From contig OY759216.1 in NCBI GenBank assembly GCA_963662175.1, forward strand, positions 51,725,087 through 51,789,086: a stretch of 64,000 bases of DNA, given 5' to 3'. The position numbers were made by a program, and so were the translations under genes. Shown one piece after another: positions 45,587 to 55,794 of this stretch. The notes beneath the pieces were generated by a model. That model saw nothing but the letters and a program-made list of their open reading frames with translations. It was not told the origin of the DNA and did not search any database. Each line of letters opens with the position of its first letter. The first letter of the stretch is position 1. The DNA is from Aradus depressus. Taxonomy: Eukaryota > Arthropoda > Insecta > Hemiptera > Aradidae.

Positions 45587-47811
45587 GCATATATATATAC
45601 AGGCATATATATATACAGGCAATACAGGCCCTGAAGAAGGCAGACTCAGTGTCAAAAGCTTGGCAGAAATTCTACAAGTTTGTTTTTATCTACCACAAGC
45701 CTCATCTCTTCTCATTCCTATTAAATTACAATGGCACAACATAGCTCTTAAACAATTACCCATAATTACCTTTTAAGTATTTTTCATGTACAAGTTCACG
45801 AACCGGACACCTTGTTACTTTGGTCATGCCTTGTACCTAATTGGAAACACGGAAAACAAAAGTAAAAAATCATAATTAGTGTAGATACAAATAATAATAA
45901 TTGCATACAAAAGACAATTTTATGACAGTACTCATTGTTAAACTGAAGATAACACTTTCCATTGGTCGTTTTTAGGGTTCCATAGTTTAAAAACCGAAAC
46001 TAGAACTTTCTAGCCAGCTTTATGTACAAAATTTCCTGTCACGTGCACACAAACATCCTTACAAAAATGGTTTAGATATTTTCAGGACCTTGAAATGTGA
46101 AATTTCCTTGAAAACTCGATCTTTGATTTTTTGCACGATTTCAATACTTCCGAATACAAAAGGTTTAAGAAAGTAAAAATAATAATTTACAAATAATGAG
46201 CCAACTCTAGTCATGATCGCCTAACTCTACAGACCAACTCAGTCTACACAAAGACGCATGGACATTGTAGCACGAGTTCCGACTCCATAGTTATCATACA
46301 AACAAGAAAGGCTAGGAATAATCGACCTACAACACAAATATACACTTGAGGGGAAATTGAAAAAAAGTTGTTTTGTGTAAAACCGATTATTTCAAGAAAA
46401 CAGAGAAAATTTCATTTCTTCGTCCATGGCAATGGCTGAGACACAATGAAGTGAGATCCATTGTAGAACAGTTCCCAGTGAGACGGCGGTCAATTGAAAT
46501 CTTATGTAAGGTAATGATTTTCAGCGACAGGCGCCTCACTTGCTTCAGTTCCTCCATGTCTACCAACATTGTAAGAGCCACTACCTACCAACATTATCTG
46601 GGAAATTATTGAAAACATATCGTTATACAAATAATCTTGTGTGTGTAGTTGAATAATGTCAAATAACATTTATTGTTAAAGCATAATCTTAAGAAAGAAT
46701 TGAGGGTTCCCTCACAATCTTTACAATATAATATGTGTAATGAAGTTATAGTTTTAATAACCATGGTTTTTCATTTTCTTCGTATTAGTGAATCGTTTTA
46801 AATGTAATTTTTTAACGTGCAAACCATCAACCATAACAATCATCACAAATGTTTATTTCCTCCGAGAGGGAAAAATAAGGAACATATTTGCTGCTCCCTT
46901 ATAACCGCATAAGCAAGAAAATGCATTTTTAGAAACATTTAGTTGCTTTCCACCTAAGTGAGTCAAAATTCTTGCTCTGCTACTTTAGGAGGATGTCGAT
47001 GCTTTGGACCGTTTTACATAAAATTAGTCAGGATTTTAAACTGTCCACGATAAGCTGTTCTATCCAGTGTAATATTTATCTTGAGTTAGTGAATCTTGGT
47101 TTATTCTAAATGTAATTTATCTAAATAGCGCCGGTAGCTCAGTGGTATGCGTGTTTGTCTTCTGAGCTCAAGAACGTGGTTTCGAAACCCGACCGAGGCC
47201 CTTAGTTTATTTTATCTGGGAGGTAAAATAAACGTAAGCACGCCGTCCTTCGGATGGGACGTTAAGCGATGGTCCCGATGGTACTCGTTAAAGACCCCTG
47301 CCCTAGGTGAATAAAAATTTAGGGTAAGAAAAATTTAGGACTCCCACAGTAGAGTCGGTCTTATGTCCACCAGAGTGACGAAAGAGCGCTCTGGTAGTAG
47401 GCGATATGACCTCATAGTTAAAGCCCGGGCATGAGTCATAAAACCTAACCTAACCTCTAAATAGCGTTATTTGAATAATTTTTTTTCTTAACCTTTTTAA
47501 ATATTGCATTGGTCGATGATTATGACAACAAACACAAGCCATTAACGCCTGTAGGAGGCTCAGAACAGAATAAATTGTTAATTATAGTTTAAAACTACAA
47601 TATCTTTTTAAACTGTTTCAGTCGGAAAGTGATTATCCACGTGCCTTACAAGATACACACAATTCATCACCACATCATCAAGAAGATCCCCGTCTACCAC
47701 TTCTATGATCACCACGACCATCATCATCACCACCTCCCACCACCACACGACTTCAGCCACTTTAGCAGCCATGGTGGTGACTTTAGCAGCCATGGTGGTG
47801 ACTGGGACTGA
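40121..47811 (+). CDS. Secreted histidine-rich protein 2 (three coding exons, 93 aa)
   Basis: Exons 40121-40147, 41107-41171 and 47622-47811; introns GTGAGT...TTACAG (959 bases, phase 0) and GTAAGT...TTTCAG (6450 bases, phase 2). The joined frame is open to TGA at 47809. Product: MATLATIATIMTIAVWICM and ISSTQG (signal peptide), then GDDVVHRKVIIHVPYKIHTI, HHHIIKKIPVYHFYDHHDH and a tail with two FSSHGGD repeats ending DWD; 18 of 93 residues are His. Intron positions and phases match gene 1, and the K/R-V-V/I-x-H-V...H-Y/T...HHH segments are alike, so the two are probably old duplicates. Role unknown: secreted, possibly cuticular or metal-binding. A further GTAAGG donor 55 bases after the stop suggests a 3' UTR intron. 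Inferred from splice signals only. Confidence 0.75.
41107..41171 (+). CDS. Histidine-rich gene 2, exon 2
   Basis: Acceptor ATTTTACAG, donor GTAAGT, 65 bases coding IMTIAVWICMISSTQGGDDV V and two bases of a His codon: the rest of the signal peptide and the acidic start of the mature protein. Confidence 0.75.
41180..42535. other. Unassigned intron 2 sequence
   Basis: No gene or recognised repeat; a T-rich run lies near 41549-41562. Confidence 0.35.
42861..42890 (-). ncRNA. Hammerhead-ribozyme-like core in LINE 3' UTR
   Basis: Minus strand: CTGATGA, TGGGACG-TAAGAT-CGTCCT (6-bp stem with one G-U), GAAAC. In the related copies the core is weaker: at 53287-53315 CTGAGGA and GAAA remain but the stem is eroded, and near 59465-59493 CTGATAA has lost the essential G. 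Confidence 0.4.
43209..43445 (-). pseudogene. LINE ORF2 C terminus (HDYDSR motif) with stop
   Basis: 79 codons: NRTLRALEQSTAVEISSAS, then YCHDYDSRKKENFRITKHC, SFLFEKSKTHKGINLFNAL and PHFLKSIDKIKKI before TAA. The H-x-Y-x-T/S-R, F-E-K and G-I-x-L-F/Y-N-x-L-P blocks are characteristic of jockey/CR1-group ORF2 ends. The frame is undamaged over its length but the RT itself is absent. Confidence 0.7.
43529..44600. other. Dispersed repeat remnants, no gene
   Basis: GAGGCGCTATAACTTTG and GTAAATCAAGGAAACGTCTAAA match the sequence interrupted by the hAT MITE at 38682. Another segment (CTTGAGACGTGAAAATCCTTCGAAAACTC, about 43930) recurs near 46092. No coding sequence supported. Confidence 0.45.
45373..45721. 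repeat. Inverted repeat with long (TA)n centre
   Basis: Left ATGAGGCTTATGG...ACAAACTTGTAGAATTTCTGCC returns inverted as GGCAGAAATTCTACAAGTTTGT...CACAAGCCTCATCTC. Inside, the two sides carry GAAGAAGGCACACTAGTGCCGAAAGC and CTGAAGAAGGCAGACTCAGTGTCAAAAGC, two degraded versions of the hammerhead-like core. A (TA)n tract (about 45541-45583) and three ACAGGCATATATATAT units lie in the loop. Confidence 0.8.
45780..47119. other. Unassigned intron 2 sequence
   Basis: Contains one dispersed segment shared with ~43930 but no gene recognised. Confidence 0.35.
47129..47455 (+). repeat. SINE family A, full-length, 9-bp target duplication
   Basis: Complete from CGCCGGTAGCTCAGTGGTAT to the tail CATAAAACCTAACCTAACC. 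Perfect direct repeat TCTAAATAG at 47120-47128 and 47456-47464. The tail is two CCTAA units. Confidence 0.95.
47622..47811 (+). CDS. Histidine-rich gene 2, exon 3
   Basis: Acceptor CTGTTTCAG. The first base completes a His codon; then RKVIIHVPYKIHTIHHH..., a PPP stretch and a perfect 21-base tandem duplication (TTTAGCAGCCATGGTGGTGAC twice, 47760-47801) coding FSSHGGD twice. Stop TGA 47809-47811. Confidence 0.8.
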
Positions 47812-47999
47812 CGACCAGTCATCAATCAACCTCTTGATTCAAGCTTCCACCTGTCAACAAAGAGGGTAAGGAGAATTATTCAGTTATACAATTATTAATA
47901 TATACTGTCTGTATATATTATTCAGTTATACAATTATTAATATATAGGTACTGTCTGTATGTATATACCTGGGTCTGTGTTACCCATGAAATTCAATAC

Positions 48000-49006
48000 T
48001 TCTTCTGCCATTTGAAAGCTTTACTACAATCAATCTTATTGACATATACTATTGTAGAGGACTCGAAATAGCATGAAAAATTGTGATCAGACCGGAGACT
48101 TAGGACTATTATACAAATAATTTATGGTTTCCAGATTTACTTTGTGAAGCTCCATTCTAGGAATAGATAATTAAAATACACAATTTCTTTATTTTCTTCT
48201 ATATTTCACTATATATTCTCAAATACTCAACTATTATACAGAATTAAGAAAAAAAAACTAAACTGTAACATCTTCCCTCTGCGATCTCTCCTGGACTTAT
48301 GGCTTACACACATATATGGGACAGTAAAGACTAGAGTACAGATATTTCAATCCAAGATTCTCCGACTGAACACACAATGCTCACCATACCCTAGCAACAA
48401 GAGTGTATACGGTGACTTGCAATGTCAACGTTTTTACAACAAAATGTATTTACATACCAATCCGGAAATTCGTAAAATTTAAAATACAAATTTACATTCT
48501 AAAATATTTTATTATATTATTCTCGTTTATCATTAATATATCCTAAAAGTTTCGTGAAATGCTGTAAAACAGTTTTCATATAATCCCCGGACTGTTGGAA
48601 ACCAACCTGTGGTTGATTATAGAAAAAGAAAAAAAAAAAAAGAAAGGAGAAAAAAAGAAAGAATATGAATTTTTATATCACATTTAAAGAAAATATATCA
48701 ATATTATTTTAAAATATTAGTTGTATTGTTTGGATGTAAGATACATGGAACCTCCTATTATTTATTTAAATTATGCGATTCAGGACAAAGTATCATAGTT
48801 GGAGAAATTAGTTTTCATTCTCCTGAGTGTATTTTATACTGTAGACTTTGTTCAGCATTTAAAAAAAATCCAGTTGACCATCAACGGATAAAAACTGAGT
48901 GAGCTACGAAATTTATTTATTTAAAGTTTTTCTTCAATCTTGAAGGTAAAATAACGTTCAGAAAATATGTAAGTTGGTACCTTACTTTTACCTGTACCTA
49001 GCAGTA
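48000..49006. other. Unassigned stretch
   Basis: AT-rich; no gene or repeat recognised. Confidence 0.35.
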
Positions 49007-49042
49007 ATTATTATACAGAACTTAATATAAAAAAAATAAAAG

Positions 49043-49240
49043 GGGGCCATGGTGGCCGTGCGGGCTAGAGCGTAGGGCTTTGGTCGCATGGTCTCACCAT
49101 GGTTCGTGGGTTCGAATCCCGTCCGGGAGTGAGTTTTATTTCGTAGATAGAACTCCCTCCCGGGGCCATGGATGTCTTAAATAATTATACATAACACATT
49201 GACATGGCTAATATGCACCGTTCATAAAGCCAAAAGAAAA
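49043..49240 (+). repeat. SINE family B, near full-length
   Basis: GGGGCCATGGTGGCCGTGCG (A-box region), GGTTCGTGGGTTCGAATCCC (B box), GAGTTTTATTTCGTAGATAG and the end GGCATA...GCCAAAAGAAAAAA. A ~35-base flank ATTATTATACAGAA(C/A)TTAATATAA... is repeated at about 49007 and 49306, longer than a usual target duplication. Confidence 0.85.
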
Positions 49241-49558
49241 AAAAAGAAAAATAAAAAAATAAAAATTATAAATAATATTATTATATAATAATATAATGTA
49301 TAATATTATTATACAGAAATTAATATAAAAAAAATAAAAATTATAAATAATATTTTTCAGTCACTACAATCCATTATACTACGCCACATTGTCAATGCGA
49401 CATTTTTCGTTTCCAATCTCTCATTGCATAATGACCTTAATATCTCATCTGTACCTGCAGTTATCAGGTCACAATATCAACATTTTCACGACAAACTCCA
49501 TCATCACGCCAATCCACTTAACTTATTCAGCAATTATCCACAAACACTCTCCCTATAA

Positions 49559-49703
49559 ATTTGACCAGAACCGAGTTTCAACGCAACCGCATCATCATCA
49601 GTGGTTCATCCCACCCACACAGCACAGTGTCCAGTTGTCCTTTAACCGCTGTGCTGTCTGGGTGGCAGTTGCTGTTGCGTTGAAAACCAGTTCTGGTCAA
49701 AAT
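49559..49703. repeat. Inverted repeat with hammerhead-like core
   Basis: TTTGACCAGAACCGAGTTTCAACGCAA pairs with TTGCGTTGAAAACCAGTTCTGGTCAAA. The left side carries a CTGATGA...GAAA core on the minus strand. Confidence 0.75.
49576..49601 (-). ncRNA. Hammerhead-ribozyme-like core
   Basis: Minus strand: CTGATGA, TGATGC-GGTT-GCGTT (4-bp stem with a G-U), GAAAC. The adjoining sequence after GAAA is inverted 100 bases away, as at the other loci. Confidence 0.35.
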
Positions 49704-50238
49704 AAAACAGTGGGAAGACAGTGTATTTTATTTCTATGATAAATCTCGTCCCACAACATCTTACTATCACATATAAACTTATATTACGTTTTCCTGCATC
49801 GCATTACTTAGTATATAATATATATATAAAATTTTTTGTTTCAGGTTGCGTCGCACAATCGAATGGACGCTGTTCAATGAACTTTACCACAGCCACATAA
49901 TGCTAATTTTTTTATTTTAACTGGTTACCTATTTTTGCCAAAAAAGTAATGTTAATTCGTGTCCTATCTCTTTAGTGTTCAAAGATATACAAAATGAATA
50001 CTGATTTGATTCTCCTAGTCATGTATATGTGCAGATACGTACGTTAAGTAACAATATGTCAGTCTTGTTATGAAAAGTCACTAAGCCTAATTATTTGATG
50101 AACTTTCCCTCCTAAGTAGTAGTTTTACGACAAATCCGCTTCTCAAGGATATAAAATTAATATTGTATTTATTATTATTAAAAATTCTGGGGGTATTGAG
50201 GGTCAGTCAATGAAGAAAACACTATTCAAATGCCAACG

Positions 50239-50265
50239 TTTCGATATATTTCATATCATCATCAG
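50239..50265 (-). ncRNA. Hammerhead-ribozyme-like core
   Basis: Minus strand: CTGATGA, TGATAT-GAAAT-ATATC (5-bp stem), GAAACGTTGGC. No inverted arm was found nearby. Confidence 0.35.
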
Positions 50266-50602
50266 GGCCTAACAAACATGGGGGTATCAAGATTAGAAAA
50301 ATATAATGGGTGATCGATTATTTTGAATTCTACAGTCGCTAGCAAACATCTACATTGTATTTATTACAATAACTGCTTTTTAAGAAATTCATAAAATCGA
50401 AATGTCTTAAACGTGGAAGTAGTGACTTTTCGTAGCAATTCGACAATATGTATTGTTTCGAAAATAAAAATAATATTTGTAAAAATGAATAAATATTTAA
50501 AAAGTTGAAGATCAATTATTTGCGATTTTTTTTTTGTATTGTGTACAAATAAACATATTTTTTTTAAATTTATTTTAAATGTTTAAAACATCAATCCCCC
50601 CC

Positions 50603-50815
50603 GGGGCCATGGTGGCCGTGCGGGCTAGAGCGTAGGGCTTTGGTCGCATGGTCTCACCATGGTTTGCGGGTTCGAATCCCGTCCGGGAATGAGTTTTATT
50701 TCGTAGATATAAGTTCCTCCCGGGGCCATGGATGTCGTGATTATAACTAGAGACAACACATTGACATGGCTAATATGGCAGCGTACATAAGGCCAAAAAA
50801 AAAAAAAAAAAAAAA
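50603..50815 (+). repeat. SINE family B with poly(A) end
   Basis: GGGGCCATGGTGGCCGTGCG to GGCCAAAAAAAAAAAA (about 18 A). AATCCCC occurs on both sides, a likely target duplication. Confidence 0.9.
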
Positions 50816-51031
50816 ATCCCCAGTAATATGTTCTCTCACTGAATTAAGAAATATGGACGAAACAAAATTGCTAACGTAACAAATAAATATAATTTCCTGT
50901 AGAGAATATATTCGCACTATCTGTGGTAGCACTGCAATACAAGCCATTCATTTTGATGAGTACCACTCTAATTTTCAGGATTTTTTGGCTGTGTTCATTC
51001 GAGAAACATGTCAAGTTGCAATTAGTTATTG

Positions 51032-51208
51032 TGACTCATGCCCGGGTTTTACTACGAAGTCATACCGCCTACTACCAGAGCGCTCTTTCTTGGCTTTTTC
51101 GAGTCTACAGTGGGAATCCTAAATTTTGCTTACTTATGTTCTTTTATCTTAGGGGTATTTAACGAGTACCTGACATCGTGCAGAGGTCCATCGCTTAAGA
51201 TCCACCGT
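51032..51208 (-). repeat. SINE family A fragment, minus
   Basis: TGACTCATGCCCGGGTTTTA, CGCCTACTACCAGAGCGCTC and GAGTACCTGACATCGTGCAG, with internal deletions. Confidence 0.75.
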
Positions 51209-51778
51209 GGTAGAACATGATGGCATCTGGTTGAGGTTTCTACCGACATTGCTATATTAATGTTTTTTCAGAAAATATGAAGAATCGGTGCCACAAGGAC
51301 AACGTATATTCTATATTTCTTCTTCGGTTACTTTGGTTTAAACCACAAGAACTAATTTTCATCTTTTACTTATGGTTGTTCATCATTATATCTGGTTGAA
51401 GCCCCTCTACTGACATTCCAGCATTAATGTGTTTTTATTATATATATAAAAGGCTACGCCCAACTTAAACGTAAATTTCTGCTGCAGGTGTGTGAATCGG
51501 GGCGTAGCCTCAAATTCGGAGATCAAATGAGCATCTAAAAAAAAGAAGGGTCCACTAAATGAAGAGAAAAAATGTGTAGAGAGAGCGCGGAAACATCTGT
51601 GTAAGTCGGGTTGTAGCCACAAATTCAATGATCAAAGAACCATCAGAAGAGCTAAAACACAAGGCTTGGTCCAGCAAATAAAGAGATCCAAGATTTAGAG
51701 GGAGAAGAACTACCGATACCCGGTTCTGCTCCCCTCCCTCGCCTCTTCCTTCTGGCCGATCAGGCTCATCAATATATA

Positions 51779-52147
51779 CAGGATAAAGGAATATGCACAC
51801 ACTAAGGAATATAAACTCCACACACTACTTGTTAATATTTTCACTATATTGGTCAAAATTACACGACTATAGTTTCGCCTGTTACGGCATCAAGTGAACT
51901 AAACAGAGATTACTACTGAACTAACACAAGGCAGGACAAACAATGTCATACTTTCTTGTCACATGTCTAATTTATGACATTGTTTTCCTGCCTTGTGTTA
52001 GTTCAGTAGTAATCTCTGATTAGTTCACTTGATGATGCCGTAACAGGCGAAACTATAGTCGTGTAATTTTGACCAATATAGTGAAAATATTGACAAGTAG
52101 TGTGTGGAGTTTATATTCCTTTAGTGTGTGTATATTCCTTTATCCTG
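51779..52147. repeat. ~370-bp hairpin with ~170-bp arms
   Basis: CAGGATAAAGGAATATGCAC ... CTAACACAAGGCAGGACAAA is nearly perfectly inverted up to GAATATAAACTCC... / ...TTCCTTTATCCTG. The loop is only ~20 bases around 51951-51972. Each arm holds (C/T)TTGATGATGCCGTAACAGGC then GAAACTATAGTC, a variant of the hammerhead-like core. Confidence 0.9.
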
Positions 52148-52285
52148 TTCATTATGAATTTTCACAAAGTAGACCTGGAATCAGTTCAATACTCATCAAT
52201 ATACGTCGCATATACAAACACACCCTCTCCAACAGGCTTAGCTACTCCGGGGCCGAGAGACGCACCCCCTCCGGTCTCTCTATGA

Positions 52286-52875
52286 CAGCGATCTCCAAAC
52301 TTTTTTGATCGCGTACCCCTAAGATGAAAATAAATATAAGTTGTATCCCCTGTAATATAATAGGGGATGTTCAGTTTTTAAATGCCTATTATCATTGATG
52401 CTTCATACAAGCATTAGATAGCATCTCATAACATAATACATATGTAGCACGAGATTTTTCTTGACCTTTGATGTGAACCCAAATTTTAATTTTTCTTGAT
52501 AATTTCGAACTTTCTGGTACAATTTTTTTGTACACGCCATATCGTTAATATTTTTATCTCTTGGCATGATTGCTAATGAACTTGAACAATTATCAGTATC
52601 AACACTATTACTTTCTTGTTGCGTTCGAGAAGTAGAAGCACTATCAGAATAACCTTCAACCCGCAGTTTCTTTGCTGGCAATTTTTTAGCAACCATTTAT
52701 CCATTTTATGGGGGGTTTAAAGTCAGTAGCATTTAAGAGTCAACTAATCATAAGTATACGTGAAACCAGACACAGCGACCAATGAGAGAACCTCGCACTC
52801 ACGTGATACACGATCATACATTCGCATGTGATCTTGAACCTACTTCTTTCGCGTACCCCTCTTTGGAGACCCCTG
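52286..52875 (-). mobile_element. hAT (ZBED5-like) remnant without target duplication
   Basis: Ends CAGCGATCTCCAAA and, reversed, CAGGGGTCTCCAAA, each followed within about 20-25 bases by GCGTACCCCT. Inside is a 97-codon minus frame (52403-52696). The flanking eight bases differ (CTCTATGA, CGAGATTT), so the insertion is old or one end is lost. Confidence 0.7.
52403..52696 (-). pseudogene. hAT/ZBED transposase N-terminal fragment
   Basis: MVAKKLPAKKLRVEGYSDSAS, a Ser/Thr-rich linker, then KKLYQKVRNYQEKLKFGFTS. The K-x-R-x-Y-x-E-x-x-L-K-F-G-F-T-S block resembles the start of ZBED5/FAM200-type hAT transposases just before the BED-like finger. Finger, catalytic core and dimerisation domain are missing. 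Confidence 0.55.
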
Positions 52876-53004
52876 CGAGATTTCATACCGATTAGAGCAG
52901 TCAGGCATCCATAACCCTCGTGGTTAATATGCCTTTAAAAAAACAACAAGAAACTTTGCTATGAAGAATGCACATTTATCTTTAGCTGAAGCCTGACCAC
53001 TGGA

Positions 53005-53022
53005 GGGGGGGGGGGGGGGGGG
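53005..53022 (+). repeat. G-run
   Basis: About 18 consecutive G just before a LINE tail. Confidence 0.8.
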
Positions 53023-53055
53023 TTGAAGAGATGTAAACTGCTTATATCGCATTAA

Positions 53056-53570
53056 TAATAATATTTATTTCCATTAAAACATAACAAGGTAAATGTCTTC
53101 AACAATGTAGCTTATAAATTAGATACATAGTTATTAAATCTTAGAGTAGAACACATTGTGATTAACAATAACAATATAAAATAAATTAGTATGAAAACAA
53201 TAAAAAATAATAAATACAGTTTCATTGTATTTAAAATTAGGATAAATATTTGTATGATTCTTCTTGAAGTACTTTTCTCGACGATATTTCAGGACGTTCT
53301 TTCGTTCTTCCTCAGGTCACAATAGTGAATGAAATATGGAAAATAAAGAGAAAAAAAATGTAATAAAACATAAATCAATAAACCAATAAAAATAAAATAA
53401 ATTAGTGAATACCTTATACAAAATATTGAACAAAACTTAACTCGGATAGACCTTGAAGTCTTATTATTTGTGGAGTAAAAATAAAAATGAAAGCTAATTA
53501 TGAAATAATACTTGTATATATGATCCACGACTTTTATATCTTGGTTATTTTATTCTTTTTGAAGGACGAG
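53056..53570 (-). mobile_element. LINE 3' tail ((TTA)n family)
   Basis: AATAATAATATTTATTTCCATTAAAAC, then the ACGATATTTCAGGACGTTC block and a TGGTTATTTTATTCTTTTTG block also found at 43124. Minus orientation, no ORF retained. Confidence 0.7.
53287..53315 (-). ncRNA. Eroded hammerhead-like core in LINE tail
   Basis: Minus strand CTGAGGA...GAAAT; the intervening stem has decayed relative to 42861-42890. Confidence 0.25.
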
Positions 53571-54099
53571 ATTGTTGTGCAGTTGTACTTGGAAGAGGAT
53601 AGAGCCAAGAAGTCCTCTCCTTGACTCACAAAAAGAAAAAGGCAGCACTTTTCATTTGGTTTTAAAGTTGTTGTTTTTCTTGATAAAAACCGAATAATAA
53701 AAATATAATTGCGCGCATGGAGGACGAGTGAAGAGCCTTCGCCACATTTTGTGGAACACGAAGATTTTTTTTTTATATTCATTTTTTATTAAACCAAAAA
53801 TATAGGTATTATTTGAATGTATCTAAAATGAATTTATTTATTTTCATTCAAATAATGTGTTTAAATCATTCTGTGTTAAAAATAATAATACTTTTTTTTG
53901 TATTTTTTTTACGTTATTTAAATGTTATTAATCTAAAAGATTGTTTTAGATCAAGTTAACCCTTCCAGACAATTCCAGTTCAGTTTAAATATGACAAATC
54001 ATAATTCATGGGATCTTTTCGATTCTAGTAAATCCTACATACACCGTATTAAATAACGAGTTATTCAGTCAGCTGTATGGATTGAGTTAGTAGTAAGTT

Positions 54100-54337
54100 G
54101 TTTAATAAAAGAACATAGTTGTTGTCGATCCACAAGTTTTTTGGGAGAACCAGCTTTCATTCATATTGGACCATCTCCAGTGCTAACCGAATTAACAAAA
54201 CCAGAGAGTTGTAACTGTCAGACAGCTTACAGCTCTCTGTTTTTATTAAATCAGTAGGCACTGAAGATGGTTCAATATGGCTGAACGCTGGTTCTCCCAA
54301 ATAAGTTTGTGGGTGGACAACTGTGTTTTTTTATTAA
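54100..54337. repeat. Inverted repeat, ~50-bp ends
   Basis: TTTAATAAAAGAACATAGTT...CCACAAGTTTTTTGGGAGAACCAGC is inverted as GCTGGTTCTCCCAAATAAGTTTGTGG...CTGTGTTTTTTTATTAA, with ACAGAGAGCTGTAAG / CAGAGAGTTGTAAC inner repeats. CTGAAGATGGTTCAATATGGCTGAACGC at 54251 is a degraded hammerhead-like core. Confidence 0.75.
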
Positions 54338-54754
54338 TGTATAGTGAGTTAATTAGTTAAGATGTAAATAGTTGTTTTCAGTGTCTATTAGAGCCAGTTT
54401 TCTATTATTTGGTGAGAATTAACGTTTTGAAGTGCAAATAATTTTGCGCGTTTTGGACTAAAATGATTTTTGTTAGTTACATAACGACAGTTGTCTCTTC
54501 TCCTACCAATAAGCTTTCTACGAGTTATCTTTGTGACTGACCGAGTCATTAAGCTTCTATATTGAATAAACTGTTGTTTTTTTTACCATAGAGTGGATTA
54601 TTTATTGCCACAAGTGGAATAAAAGTTGAAAGTCTGTGAATTTGAAAAAATGAAATTTGGCGGCTTTTTGAAAACATCAGAAGTCGCTAACTGTAAACTA
54701 TTAAATGAGAACGCAATGTGTAAGTCATATTTATGTTTTGTTTGTTTGAGATTC

Positions 54755-54990
54755 ACGTCCGAACTTCAACAGCGAGATCATATCGCCTACTACCAGATTT
54801 TTCGTCATTTAAGTTTGACTCTATTGTGGGAATCCTAAATTCTGCTTACCCAGGTTTCACAGTAGGGATCTTTTTAAATACTCCCTGAAATCATACAGGC
54901 TCGAGATTGACATCTCCGAAGGACATGGCTAAGGTTTTTCACCTCCCAGATAAGAAAACTGAAGGTGTCTGTTCCCGGCTGGGATCCAAC
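54755..54990 (-). repeat. SINE family A, diverged minus copy
   Basis: CGTCCGAACTTCAACAGCGA, CATATCGCCTACTACCAG, CATCTCCGAAGGACATGG; no tRNA head. Confidence 0.65.
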
Positions 54991-55794
54991 TCACCACACT
55001 TTTGTACATTAGTCATATTCCATTTTATTTATAAAAGAACACCATATACATACATAACTAGTTAAAGCAGTTTCAGTGAAATTAATTAAGCTTTTTTTTA
55101 GATAAAGAGCAATATGATCTTTACATTGTGTTTTCATTTGATAGTTTTACATCATGAAATTCCACAAGAAAAAAAAGCAAATGTGGGAGTGACGCTGTTT
55201 GATATGTAAACATCTGCTTTAGTTTCAAAAACTTGCTGTCGTGCACTGATTTTAATTAAAATTTGTTTATAACGTTACAATAAGGAAAGTAGTATGAGGA
55301 ATTAAACTTTCAAATTTATTGTTTTTCAATTTTTTTTATACAAGAAATAATAGGTTTGTGATAGCTAAAATAAGATATATACAACTGTGATTGTAGTGTC
55401 TCTAAATACCGCGAGAATACAGCGTCGATCGTAGATTTCGAATTTGTTGTTGAAATGCTTTGATTCGTATTCATTTGTAAATTATGTTGGTCATTTAAAA
55501 ATGAAATAAGCTGTTCGGTATTTCCTGAAATGGGTAATGGGTATTATTTGTTGTGACAATGTGACAACAAATATATTTTTTTTGATCGATATTTTCAGCA
55601 ATTATTATTATTATATATTAATAACAATATTATATAATAATATATTGAAATATTATATATTATATTTTTTTTAGATTTACACTGCTATATTATTTACACA
55701 AAGTTTATTTATTGTTACAAATAATTTGATAATTAAATATCATAGATAATCTTAAAATTTAATATCTTAAACTATTTTAGCTATCGAGGTTAGG

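Larger units (their letters stand above)
47866..49844 (+). other. Possible 3' UTR intron of gene 2
   Basis: AGAGG|GTAAGG after the stop and TTTTGTTTCAG|GTTGCGTCGCAC at 49844 would bound a 1979-base intron. No nearby AATAAA gives the gene an alternative end close to the stop, which fits splicing to a distal terminal exon, but this is conjecture. Confidence 0.3.

Noticed and set aside
47608..47829. Minus-strand Val/Met-rich frame
   Set aside because: Antisense of gene 2 exon 3.
49060..49130. Candidate tRNA gene
   Set aside because: Same reasoning: head of SINE family B, repeated at 50603 and 18534.
52069..52308. Frames spanning the hairpin at 51779-52147
   Set aside because: They read through palindrome arms and unrelated flank; mirrored frames appear on the other arm.
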